Source: Clostridiales bacterium (GTDB taxonomy: Bacteria > Bacillota > Clostridia > Oscillospirales > JAAYXM01). From it: a stretch of DNA of 6,843 bases. Location: contig JAAYXM010000231.1 of the NCBI GenBank assembly GCA_012515925.1, forward strand, positions 1-6,843, written 5' to 3'. Numbering within the stretch: position 1 is the first letter of the stretch; every line of letters begins with the position of its first letter. A model generated the notes under the pieces. The model was not told the origin of the DNA, did not search any database, and saw only the letters and a list, made by a program, of their open reading frames with translations. The position numbers and the translations under genes are program-made. Below, piece after piece: positions 1 through 5,613 of this stretch.

Positions 1-1036
1 GCTTGTCGGGAATCTCGATATAACCATCATTATAGATAAGCTTTTCATTGGTTATACTCTTTCTCCACGGAACGTCCGTCGCCATTATTTCTAAAATTTC
101 GAAATTCGGCGTACATGCCGCAAGCTGTAAAGCAGCCGCGCTTGCCACAGGCCCGCTCGGGTTATGCGGCGCGAACGACAGATAATAAGCTTCCGCCATA
201 GCCGCGATTTTCCGCAATTCCATTATCCCGCCCGCGTGGCTGATATCCGGCTGTATGTAGTCCGCCGCGCGTTTTTCGAAGAGCTCTTTAAACGCCCTTC
301 TTGTATACAGTCTCTCGCCCGCGGCGATTGAGACCGGCGATTTATCGCGGACATATGCCAAAGCGTCAAGGTCGTCCGGCGGGACGGGTTCCTCGAAAAA
401 CACTGGTTTAAACGGCTCGATTTCTTTAGCGATTTTTATCGCGGTCGGGACGTTAAACCTGCCGTGTCCCTCGATTAACAAATCAATATCAAAGCCCACC
501 GCCTCGCGTACCGCGGCTATATTCTTAAGAGCTTTGTCAAGCTTCGCGTTTTCTATGTTCATGTACGCGTCGCCGAACGGGTCCCACTTTAACGCCTTTA
601 TACCCTTTTTTATTGTCTTTTCAGCGTGTTCGGCAAACTCCCCGGGCTCCCGCGCGCCGGCAAACCAGCCGTTTACGTATATTTTTACGCGGTCCCTGAC
701 CTTCCCGCCCAAAAGCCTGTAAACAGGAACGTTCAGCGCCCTTGCGTTTATATCCCAAAGCGCCGTTTCCACAGCGCTTAAAGCGCTCATCAATACCGCG
801 CCGCCGCGCCAGTATGCGTCACGGTATATGTTATGGTAATGCGCCTCTATATCCAGAGGGTTTTTCCCTGTAAGATACCTCTCCAAATCCCGGACCGCGC
901 CGCAAACCGCGTTTTCCTTGTATTCGAGGGTCGCCTCGCCTGTCCCGCTTATCCCCTCGTCCGTATATATTTTTACGAAAACCCAGTTTGTCCTGTAGCA
1001 ATCCACCACAAAGGTTTTTATATCGGTTATTTTCAT
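1..1036 (-). CDS. Galactonate dehydratase-like enolase superfamily sugar-acid dehydratase (3' end outside window)
   Basis: I translated this minus-strand frame by hand: it is open from ATG at 1036 to the left edge, giving 345 residues of a family usually near 380, so the C-terminus is missing. Members dehydrate an aldonic acid to a 2-keto-3-deoxy acid in the cytoplasm, using Mg2+. An N-terminal capping domain (about 1-120, with SALSAVETALWDI at 84-96) precedes the barrel. Barrel residues are E189 and H191 in IEGHGRF, E215 in FFEEP, E241 in AAGERLY, D264 in QPDISHAGG and H291 in FAPHNP. From memory, E. coli DgoD has D183, H185, E209, E235 and H285; all five sit exactly six positions lower, so the alignment is gapless there. 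The first metal ligand is Glu instead of Asp. The start follows GAGAGGA by 7 nt, and ATG overlaps the upstream gene's TGA (ATGA), implying translational coupling. The substrate could be galactonate, gluconate, arabinonate or another acid; only the family is secure. Confidence 0.9.
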   Translation of the reverse strand, partial: MKITDIKTFVVDCYRTNWVFVKIYTDEGISGTGEATLEYKENAVCGAVRDLERYLTGKNPLDIEAHYHNIYRDAYWRGGAVLMSALSAVETALWDINARALNVPVYRLLGGKVRDRVKIYVNGWFAGAREPGEFAEHAEKTIKKGIKALKWDPFGDAYMNIENAKLDKALKNIAAVREAVGFDIDLLIEGHGRFNVPTAIKIAKEIEPFKPVFFEEPVPPDDLDALAYVRDKSPVSIAAGERLYTRRAFKELFEKRAADYIQPDISHAGGIMELRKIAAMAEAYYLSFAPHNPSGPVASAAALQLAACTPNFEILEIMATDVPWRKSITNEKLIYNDGYIEIPDK

Positions 1037-1701
1037 AGGTAAATCCTCTCGCAAAACTCCGGTATCTCCGCGTTGCCGTATATCTTAACGAATTTTCCGG
1101 GATCTAAGTTGTCAAACATTCCCCAATGAACCGGCATAACCTTTTTCGCTCTGATTCTCTTTGAAAACCTTGCCGCGTCCGCCATGTTCATATTGTTGCC
1201 CTCGCCGTTTATGCAGACAAACAGGATATCCGGTTTTATTTCAATATCATTAAAAATCTCGCTGTTAAAAAGCGTATCCCCGGTTATGTAAATGCTTTTC
1301 CTGTCAGCTTCCACTATCACGCCGATTGCGGTACCGTCCGAATGCTCGGCTTTAACCGCCTTAAACACCGCGTTTTTTACCGAGTATTCGGTATGTCTGT
1401 TAAAAAGCACGTAATTATGCTGCTTAAAGCCGTACTTTAGAACATCGTTATACGCGTTTTCAGGACATAGGATATCTATCCTTTTATCCGTATTTAAAAA
1501 ACGCTTCAGCGTTTCAAAGTCTAAATGGTCGCCATGGTTATGCGTACAGATAATAACATCGGGCTTAATTTCAAAAACCTCTGCGGGGACCGGCATAAAG
1601 CGCTTTCCCGGTACGCTGTCCGAAAGATACGGGTCGATTAAAACCACGCATTCGCCGGTATCCACAATAAACCCGCCCTGGCCTATCCAACGTATAATCA
1701 A
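1033..1701 (-). CDS. UlaG-like metallo-beta-lactamase-fold hydrolase, probable lactonase
   Basis: This is a 222-residue cytoplasmic metal-dependent hydrolase of the metallo-beta-lactamase fold, closest in style to UlaG (L-ascorbate-6-phosphate lactonase). The metal-binding set is complete: THNHGDH at 53-59 (H54, H56, D58, H59), H120 in AEHSDG, D142 in ITGDT, and H192 in the VMPVHWGMFDN block typical of UlaG relatives. The start is TTG at 1701. It is supported by the family-typical N-terminus (MIIRWIGQGGF), by the absence of another start codon just upstream, and by the TTGA overlap with the stop of the SDR gene. GGAGG lies at 1714-1718, a rather long 12 nt from the TTG, so translation probably depends on coupling to the SDR gene. 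Between a dehydrogenase and a sugar-acid dehydratase, the natural role is opening a sugar lactone; this is inferred from context, since UlaG-like proteins have varied and often unknown substrates. Confidence 0.85.
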   Translation of the reverse strand: MIIRWIGQGGFIVDTGECVVLIDPYLSDSVPGKRFMPVPAEVFEIKPDVIICTHNHGDHLDFETLKRFLNTDKRIDILCPENAYNDVLKYGFKQHNYVLFNRHTEYSVKNAVFKAVKAEHSDGTAIGVIVEADRKSIYITGDTLFNSEIFNDIEIKPDILFVCINGEGNNMNMADAARFSKRIRAKKVMPVHWGMFDNLDPGKFVKIYGNAEIPEFCERIYL

Positions 1702-2438
1702 AGGATATTCGCGCCTCCGTTCACATCAAGCGTCGCGCCCGTTACATATCTCGCCTCATCGCTCGCAAGGTATACGGCGGCGGCGCCTATGTCTTCCACT
1801 CTGCCGAGTCCCATAAGTATGCTCTCTCCAAGCTTGCGCACCCCGTCCTTGCCGTGGGTCTCGTACAGCAGCTCGGTTTCGATAATGCCCGGCGCGATTG
1901 CGTTTACCGTGATATTATACTGGGCGCCCGTGCGCGCGAGGGTTTTCATGATTCCGAGCTGGCCGCTTTTTGTCGCGGCGTAATGAATATGCCCGAACAG
2001 CGCGCCGCGTTCACCGACAATCGACGAAATGAAAATTATCCTGCCGTGGTTTTGCTCTCTCATTATTTTCATGGCCGCCTTAGAGCATAAAAAGCCGCTT
2101 GTCAGGTTCGTTTTTATTATCCTGTCCCAGTCCGAAAGCTCAATGTCGAAGATATCCTTGTCCTGCGACGTGCCCGCGTTATTGACAAGAATATCAAGCT
2201 TATCAATCTGCGAGAACATATGCAGAACCTGAGCCTCGTCAGAGACATCGGCTTTTATAATCCTCGCTTTTTTTCCTGTTTCCTCAATTTGCTTTTTTAC
2301 TTCAACCGCCCGGTTTTCCGAATTGTTGTAGTTAATGATTATATCCGCGCCGGCTTTCGCGAGAGCGATTGCTATACCCATTCCGAGCCCGCGCGAGGAG
2401 CCCGTAACCAATGCGGTTTTGCCTGTTAAATCAAACAT
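1698..2438 (-). CDS. Short-chain dehydrogenase/reductase (FabG-like SDR family)
   Basis: This is a 246-residue classical SDR, full length for the family, with a single Rossmann domain and no signal peptide. The cofactor motif TGSSRGLG is at 12-19, NNAG at 86-89, and the catalytic tetrad is N111, S139, Y153 and K157 (YAATK). IAPGIIETEL at 181-190 and the C-terminal VTGATLDVNGG complete the FabG-like pattern. ATG at 2438 follows GGAGG (2444-2448) by 5 nt. It is the first gene of the operon, and its TGA overlaps the TTG of the next gene. Sequence alone would give 3-oxoacyl-ACP reductase as a default name, but no fatty-acid genes are nearby. Next to a UlaG-like hydrolase and a galactonate-type dehydratase, oxidation of a sugar or sugar alcohol (to a lactone, for example) is more likely. 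That substrate assignment is inferred. Confidence 0.9.
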   Translation of the reverse strand: MFDLTGKTALVTGSSRGLGMGIAIALAKAGADIIINYNNSENRAVEVKKQIEETGKKARIIKADVSDEAQVLHMFSQIDKLDILVNNAGTSQDKDIFDIELSDWDRIIKTNLTSGFLCSKAAMKIMREQNHGRIIFISSIVGERGALFGHIHYAATKSGQLGIMKTLARTGAQYNITVNAIAPGIIETELLYETHGKDGVRKLGESILMGLGRVEDIGAAAVYLASDEARYVTGATLDVNGGANIL

Positions 2439-2483
2439 TTATGCCTCCGGTTTATGTAAAGATTGTCACTTATGTTCAATTTA

Positions 2484-2512
2484 ATTATATAGGCGGTATA
2501 TCCCTTTCACAA
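2484..2512 (-). promoter_or_regulatory. Sigma70-type promoter of the SDR-hydrolase-dehydratase operon
   Basis: On the minus strand, -35 TTGTGA (2507-2512) is separated by exactly 17 nt from a perfect -10 TATAAT (2484-2489). Transcription would begin near 2477, leaving a leader of about 39 nt before the SDR start at 2438. The -35 matches 4 of 6 consensus bases, which suits a regulated promoter. Confidence 0.65.
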
Positions 2513-2518
2513 TGTGAA
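2506..2518. promoter_or_regulatory. Candidate operator palindrome over the SDR operon -35 box
   Basis: TTCACA-A-TGTGAA is a perfect 6+1+6 inverted repeat that fully covers the -35 hexamer of the SDR operon promoter. It lies inside a looser CCCTTT (2502-2507) / AAAGGG (2522-2527) dyad with a different centre. A protein bound here should repress the operon. The adjacent sensor-type regulator (2662-3783) is the obvious candidate, but the link is inferred. Confidence 0.45.
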
Positions 2519-2549
2519 TAAAAAGGGAAAACAAAACAAGAATATTGTG

Positions 2550-2578
2550 TTGACAAAGCTATTTATTTTGTTTATAAT
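2550..2578 (+). promoter_or_regulatory. Perfect-consensus sigma70 promoter with no gene in front of it
   Basis: TTGACA (2550-2555), a 17-nt spacer and TATAAT (2573-2578) match the sigma70/SigA consensus at all twelve positions. The predicted start is near 2585. It is divergent from the SDR promoter, and its transcript would run at once into the hairpin at 2593-2632 and then antisense to the regulator gene. No plus-strand ORF begins here. Confidence 0.55.
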
Positions 2579-2592
2579 AAATTAAATAAAGT

Positions 2593-2632
2593 AATAAACC
2601 GCCTGAGAAGAATTTTTCTCAGGCGGTTTATT
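2593..2632 (-). terminator. Strong hairpin terminator downstream of the regulator gene, probably bidirectional
   Basis: A perfect 17-bp stem pairs 2593-2609 with 2616-2632 around a 6-nt loop; its GC-rich core is CCGCCTGAG/CTCAGGCGG. It starts 29 nt past the stop codon of the regulator (2662-3783, minus). On the minus strand the stem is followed by a T-rich stretch (ACTTTATTTAATTTATT), as expected for an intrinsic terminator. In the plus direction the GC core is followed only by TTTATT and then CGCG, so termination that way would be weaker. Confidence 0.8.
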
Positions 2633-2661
2633 CGCGTAAAATATCATATGCCGGCGTTGGT

Positions 2662-3783
2662 TTATAGTTTTATACTGTATTTTTCAAGCAGCTTTACAAA
2701 CTGCTCCCATCTGCCAATTCCCAGTTTAACATACATCTTTTTTATTCTGTACTGCAGTGTATTAATCGAAATATAAAGCTCATCCGCCAGGCTTTCCTGA
2801 CTTTTATTGTTCATAAGGCCGCTGATTATCCTGTAATCTATATTATCACAGTCGTTAAACATATTCTCCAGGATGAAAAACTCCCTGATTTCCGAGTCGC
2901 TGAAAAACTTATCGCTGACGCTGTTATTGTTTTTCGGGATATCAGACTGTTTTGATGTCAGCTGCTCATCTTTGAAGCCCCCCGTGCTTTCCCTTACAAG
3001 TATCTCCGTGGGAATTGTCACATGCAGCGAATGCAGCGGATTTTGATTGAACAAATATCTGTACAGCCTGATAGCGTGATGCGCCACCTGTATGACATTC
3101 AGCGTAATTGTCGTAAGTGTCGGTGAAACCATACTGCCGAGCTTCGTGTTCCCGTTGCCTATAACGAACAAATCCCCGGGCACCGTCTTCCCGCACTCTT
3201 TAATCCTGTTTATCAAATATATCGCCGCCGCGTCGTTTGCGCAGATAACCGCGTTATATTTATCCGCGCTCGGCAAAAAGCTCTCAAAGCATTTGTCTAT
3301 TGCCCCGTCGTTGCAATATATATCCTGTTCGGTAAATGAATTCAGGGAAAATTCTTTTATGCAGCTTATAAACGCTTTTCTTTTGATTACGTCGGACGTC
3401 GCTTTTTCGTTAATCCCGAACAACGCGATTTGTTTGCGGCCCGCCTCCAATAAGTAGCGTATGCAGCATATCATCGTATCGATTCTGTCTGGCGAGATAC
3501 TGTAAATATTATTGCCAAAATCCATAGGCTCCGCGCACAGCAGCATCGGTTTGGCGTTTTGACTTAATACTTTTTGAATGGTTTTCTCAATCCATGCGCC
3601 GTCGGTACCCAGTATCATAACGGTTTTGTCTTTTAGACCGCCGATATCGCCGGCGGATATTTCTTCAAGCGTGAATTTGCTTTTATGCGCCTCTTTTTTT
3701 AAGGATAAAAGCGTTTCCTTGCACCAGTTGGAAACCGTGTATTTATCCTCGACGATTATCGGTATATTGTTTTTGCCGGTCAT
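2662..3783 (-). CDS. Transcriptional regulator: LacI/GalR-type sensor domain with C-terminal LuxR-like helix-turn-helix
   Basis: The protein has 373 residues and is probably cytoplasmic, with no signal peptide or membrane segment. Residues of about 50-270 form a periplasmic-binding-protein-like sensor of the LacI/GalR type. Recognisable blocks are the hinge-like ISPDRIDTMICCIRYLLEAGRKQIALFG (95-123), YNAVICANDAAAIYLINRIKECG (176-198), the SPTLTTITLN segment (220-229) and the closing IPTEILVREST (257-267). A polar linker (about 270-295) leads to a C-terminal segment (about 317-366) in which SQESLADELYISINTLQYRI and KKMYVKLGI resemble a LuxR/GerE helix-turn-helix. The usual N-terminal LacI helix-turn-helix is absent; residues 1-45 look like part of an extra or degenerate receiver-like region. 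Start ATG 3783 has AAAGGA 10 nt upstream and a good promoter. It probably senses a sugar-related ligand and controls the SDR operon immediately downstream on the same strand; this is inferred from adjacency. Confidence 0.82.
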   Translation of the reverse strand: MTGKNNIPIIVEDKYTVSNWCKETLLSLKKEAHKSKFTLEEISAGDIGGLKDKTVMILGTDGAWIEKTIQKVLSQNAKPMLLCAEPMDFGNNIYSISPDRIDTMICCIRYLLEAGRKQIALFGINEKATSDVIKRKAFISCIKEFSLNSFTEQDIYCNDGAIDKCFESFLPSADKYNAVICANDAAAIYLINRIKECGKTVPGDLFVIGNGNTKLGSMVSPTLTTITLNVIQVAHHAIRLYRYLFNQNPLHSLHVTIPTEILVRESTGGFKDEQLTSKQSDIPKNNNSVSDKFFSDSEIREFFILENMFNDCDNIDYRIISGLMNNKSQESLADELYISINTLQYRIKKMYVKLGIGRWEQFVKLLEKYSIKL

Positions 3784-3811
3784 ATCCGCCGTATCCTTTC
3801 GCTTTTTTATA

Positions 3812-3840
3812 ATTATACGTCTTATGAATTAAACAGTCAA
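3812..3840 (-). promoter_or_regulatory. Sigma70-type promoter of the LacI/LuxR hybrid regulator
   Basis: On the minus strand TTGACT (3835-3840), a 17-nt spacer and TATAAT (3812-3817) match 11 of 12 consensus bases. The start would fall near 3805, giving a leader of about 22 nt that contains the AAAGGA ribosome binding site (3794-3799). The -35 box is part of the first AAATCCGAGAT repeat copy, so a protein binding that repeat could control this promoter. Confidence 0.7.
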
Positions 3841-3922
3841 ATCCGAGATGCTGCTCCACCCCTCGGCGAGAGGAGCGGCACAATACCAAAATTTAACTTG
3901 CAATCTACGTCAAATCCGAGAT
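3836..3922. repeat. Direct repeat GTCAAATCCGAGAT, two identical copies
   Basis: The 14-mer GTCAAATCCGAGAT occurs at 3836-3849 and again at 3909-3922, 73 bp apart in the divergent intergenic region. A third copy with one change (GTTAAATCCGAGAT) is at 4031-4044, inside the GntR gene, and the core AATCCGAG recurs at about 3980-3987 just before that gene's start. Copy 1 overlaps the -35 box of the minus-strand regulator. The function is unknown; an operator or a trace of local duplication are both possible. Confidence 0.6.
3849..3880. repeat. GC-rich inverted repeat (hairpin-forming dyad) between the two direct repeats
   Basis: TGCTGCTCC (3849-3857) pairs with GGAGCGGCA (3872-3880) over nine positions, one a G-T wobble. 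An inner CTC/GAG stem (3862-3864 with 3868-3870) closes a GGC loop. The stretch is much more GC-rich than the AT-rich DNA around it. It lies upstream of both predicted transcription starts, so it need not be transcribed, and I cannot assign a role. Confidence 0.5.
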
Positions 3923-3945
3923 TGTATGTTTTCTTTCAGGCGGTT

Positions 3946-3974
3946 TTGTGTTACACTCTTAACAGATTATTAAT
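3946..3974 (+). promoter_or_regulatory. Weak candidate promoter and operator for the GntR gene
   Basis: TTGTGT (3946-3951), a 17-nt spacer and ATTAAT (3969-3974) give 4 of 6 matches in each hexamer. The palindrome GTGTTACAC (3948-3956) overlaps the -35 and has the GT-N3-AC core that GntR-family operators share, so autoregulation is possible. This is the least certain promoter in the window. Confidence 0.3.
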
Positions 3975-3994
3975 TTCTGAATCCGAGGTAAGCT

Positions 3995-4675
3995 ATGGAC
4001 GTTAAAACACATGAAAGTGTTATAAACTATGTTAAATCCGAGATTCTCTCAGGGAATCTGAAAAAGGGCGGGAAGCTTTTGCCCGAACGGGAGCTCGCGA
4101 AGAGAATCGGCGTAAGCAGGACATCCGTCAGAGAGGGGCTTCGCATTCTGCAAATGCTCGGCGTTATCGAAAGCGTTCAGGGCGGCGGTAACTATATTAC
4201 CGGAAACATAGAAAAAAGCATAACCGAAACCCTGTCGATGATGTTTCTGCTTCAGCAGACGGACGGCCGGCAGATCAGCGAGCTTCGCGACGCGCTGGAA
4301 AACAAGGCTATTGAGCTCGCGATAGAGAATATCACCGACGAGCGCATAAAAGAGCTTGAGGCCATTTTGTCCGAAATGGAAACCACCCGGGACGAATCCC
4401 GCGCGGCAAAGCTGGACAAGGATTTTCATTACGCAATCATAAAAGCGTCAAACAACGCCTTGCTCAATCAAATGCTCGGCGCGATATCGCATCTTATAGA
4501 CAGCTTTATATACGACATACGCCACAGCATAATACAGCATGAAAGCAATAAGACAAGGCTTATCGAAATACACAAGGGCATATTAGCCGGGATAAAAAGC
4601 AGGGATTTAAAGGCCGCGCAGGCCGCGCTGAAAAAGCACGGCAGGATAATAAAAGAAAACTTAAGTAATCTGTAA
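3995..4675 (+). CDS. FadR-subfamily GntR transcriptional regulator (LldR/LctA-like)
   Basis: This is a 226-residue cytoplasmic DNA-binding regulator. The N-terminal winged helix-turn-helix (about 5-70) shows the GntR signature: GGKLLPERELAKRIGVSRTS with VREGLRILQMLGVIES and the GGGNYI wing. The C-terminal FCD ligand domain (about 90-220) has the metal/ligand residues expected of the FadR group: D141 and H145 (DKDFH), H193 (EIHKGI) and H215 (KKHGRI). That set normally binds a metal that coordinates a carboxylate effector such as lactate, pyruvate or a related acid. ATG 3995 follows GAGG (3985-3988) by 6 nt. It stands 136 nt before etfB on the same strand, and a palindrome with a PdhR/LldR-like core sits in the gap, so it most likely represses the etf operon until its 2-hydroxyacid effector is present. 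Gene order matches lctA of acetogen lactate clusters. Codons 13-17 contain a copy of the AAATCCGAGAT repeat seen upstream. Confidence 0.92.
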   Translation: MDVKTHESVINYVKSEILSGNLKKGGKLLPERELAKRIGVSRTSVREGLRILQMLGVIESVQGGGNYITGNIEKSITETLSMMFLLQQTDGRQISELRDALENKAIELAIENITDERIKELEAILSEMETTRDESRAAKLDKDFHYAIIKASNNALLNQMLGAISHLIDSFIYDIRHSIIQHESNKTRLIEIHKGILAGIKSRDLKAAQAALKKHGRIIKENLSNL

Positions 4676-4735
4676 GGCTGTAATCCTTTCCTTCCGTGTT
4701 CCCCCTTATGTCGTAGTCAAACTTTATAATTTATA

Positions 4736-4763
4736 TTGCAATTTAAGAGAATTAGGGTATAAT
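4736..4763 (+). promoter_or_regulatory. Promoter of the etfB-etfA operon
   Basis: TTGCAA (4736-4741), a 16-nt spacer and a perfect TATAAT (4758-4763) form the best plus-strand promoter before etfB. The -10 box lies in the left arm of the 39-bp palindrome. The predicted start is near 4770, inside the operator core, so a bound repressor would block transcription directly. The -35 matches 4 of 6 bases. A second TATAAT at 4725-4730 lacks a credible -35. Confidence 0.55.
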
Positions 4764-4793
4764 AAAATTGGTAATACCAATTTTATTATACCC
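4755..4793. promoter_or_regulatory. 39-bp perfect palindrome: GntR operator, possibly also a terminator
   Basis: The left arm GGGTATAATAAAATTGGT (4755-4772) is exactly complementary to the right arm (4776-4793) around AAT. The centre, AATTGGT-N3-ACCAATT (4766-4782), matches the operator style of PdhR/LldR members of the FadR/GntR group, which fits the FadR-type regulator encoded just upstream. Read as RNA from the regulator gene, the same element is an 18-bp stem with a 3-nt loop; six Ts follow at 4795-4800, a plausible intrinsic terminator. RNA started at about 4770 lacks the left arm and so would escape termination. Confidence 0.75.
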
Positions 4794-4811
4794 ATTTTTT
4801 CGGAGGCGAAT

Positions 4812-5600
4812 ATGAATATTATCGTATGCGTAAAGCAGGTGCCCGAAACCAACAAGGCTGAGGTTGACCCGGTAACCGGGGTTATCAAGCGCGAGGGGTT
4901 TGATGCGAAAACCAACCCTTATGACCTTTACGCGCTGGAAACCGCGTTAAGGCTTAAAGAAAAATACAGCGGAACCGTTACCGTAATCACAATGGGTCCC
5001 GGACAGGCTGAGGATGTTATCAAAGAGGCTTACAGCATGGGCGCGGACAACGGTATATTAATTTCCGACAGGAGGTTCGCGGGCTCGGACGTTCTGGCCA
5101 CAAGCTATGCCTTATCCCAGGGCATAAAGAGCTCGGGCGGTTTTGATTTGATTATATGCGGGAAGCAGACGACGGACGGCGACACGGCGCAGGTAGGTCC
5201 GGAAATCGGCGAACACCTTAACATCCCGAGCGTCGCGAATGTTCTGGAGATTATCGATGTACGAGATAACAAAATTACCGTGAAAACCGATATGCCCGCC
5301 ACCGTGGAAACAATACGCGTTACGCTCCCCTGCCTGTTATGCGTGAGCGAAAATATATTCCAGCCGAGACTGCCGTCGTACATAAAAAAACACGAAACCA
5401 AAGACAAACCCGTAAAGATTCTGACTTTAGACGATTTTACCGATAAGGGCCCTGAAAAATACGGGCTTGACGGCTCGCCCACCCGGGTTAAGCGGATATT
5501 CCCTCCCGAAGTAAACGACAGGCGCGAGATGATACACGGCACAAGCGACGAGCTCGCCGGAAAAATATACAGCACGCTCTCCGATTTAAAACTTATATGA
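4812..5600 (+). CDS. etfB: Electron transfer flavoprotein subunit beta (EtfB/LctB-like)
   Basis: This is a 262-residue soluble protein, a normal length for EtfB. It begins with the family hallmark MNIIVCVKQVPE, followed by NPYDLYALETALRLKE (35-50), VTMGPGQ-like VITMGPGQAEDVIKEA (58-73) and the nucleotide-binding stretch CGKQTTDGDTAQVGPEIGE (116-134). The C-terminal region (about 225-250) has the RVKRIFPPEV segment that wraps onto EtfA. EtfB supplies one nucleotide site of the EtfAB heterodimer: AMP in ordinary ETFs, or a second FAD plus an NAD site in bifurcating ones. The sequence alone does not settle which, but pairing with an Fe-S-domain EtfA favours bifurcation. ATG 4812 follows GGAGG (4802-4806) by 5 nt. 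It is the first gene of an operon with etfA (13-nt gap) and a GlcD/LctD-like gene, under the palindromic operator. Confidence 0.95.
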   Translation: MNIIVCVKQVPETNKAEVDPVTGVIKREGFDAKTNPYDLYALETALRLKEKYSGTVTVITMGPGQAEDVIKEAYSMGADNGILISDRRFAGSDVLATSYALSQGIKSSGGFDLIICGKQTTDGDTAQVGPEIGEHLNIPSVANVLEIIDVRDNKITVKTDMPATVETIRVTLPCLLCVSENIFQPRLPSYIKKHETKDKPVKILTLDDFTDKGPEKYGLDGSPTRVKRIFPPEVNDRREMIHGTSDELAGKIYSTLSDLKLI

Positions 5601-5613
5601 AAGGAAATAAAAC

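Noticed and set aside
1698..2438. Naming the SDR as fabG (3-oxoacyl-ACP reductase)
   Set aside because: The FabG-like pattern is shared by many SDRs, and the operon partners are sugar-acid enzymes rather than fatty-acid synthesis genes.
3901..3924. Small inverted repeat CAATCT/AGATTG with a 12-nt spacer
   Set aside because: Six base pairs with a long spacer is near chance level in AT-rich DNA, and it overlaps the more convincing direct repeat.
3899..3940. Second possible promoter using repeat copy 2 (TTGACG on the minus strand)
   Set aside because: No acceptable -10 box lies 16-18 nt downstream, unlike copy 1, which has a perfect TATAAT at 17 nt.
2619..3946. 11-mer TCAGGCGGTTT at 2619-2629 and 3936-3946
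   Set aside because: The first copy is simply one arm of the terminator hairpin; one further 11-mer match is not enough to claim a shared regulatory element.
4049..4429. 126-codon minus-strand frame opposite the GntR gene
   Set aside because: It lies wholly within a well-supported gene, has no recognisable domain, and is explained by the codon bias of the sense strand.
5105..5575. 156-codon minus-strand frame opposite etfB
   Set aside because: The protein is low-complexity, serine-rich and matches no family I know; etfB on the other strand is unambiguous.
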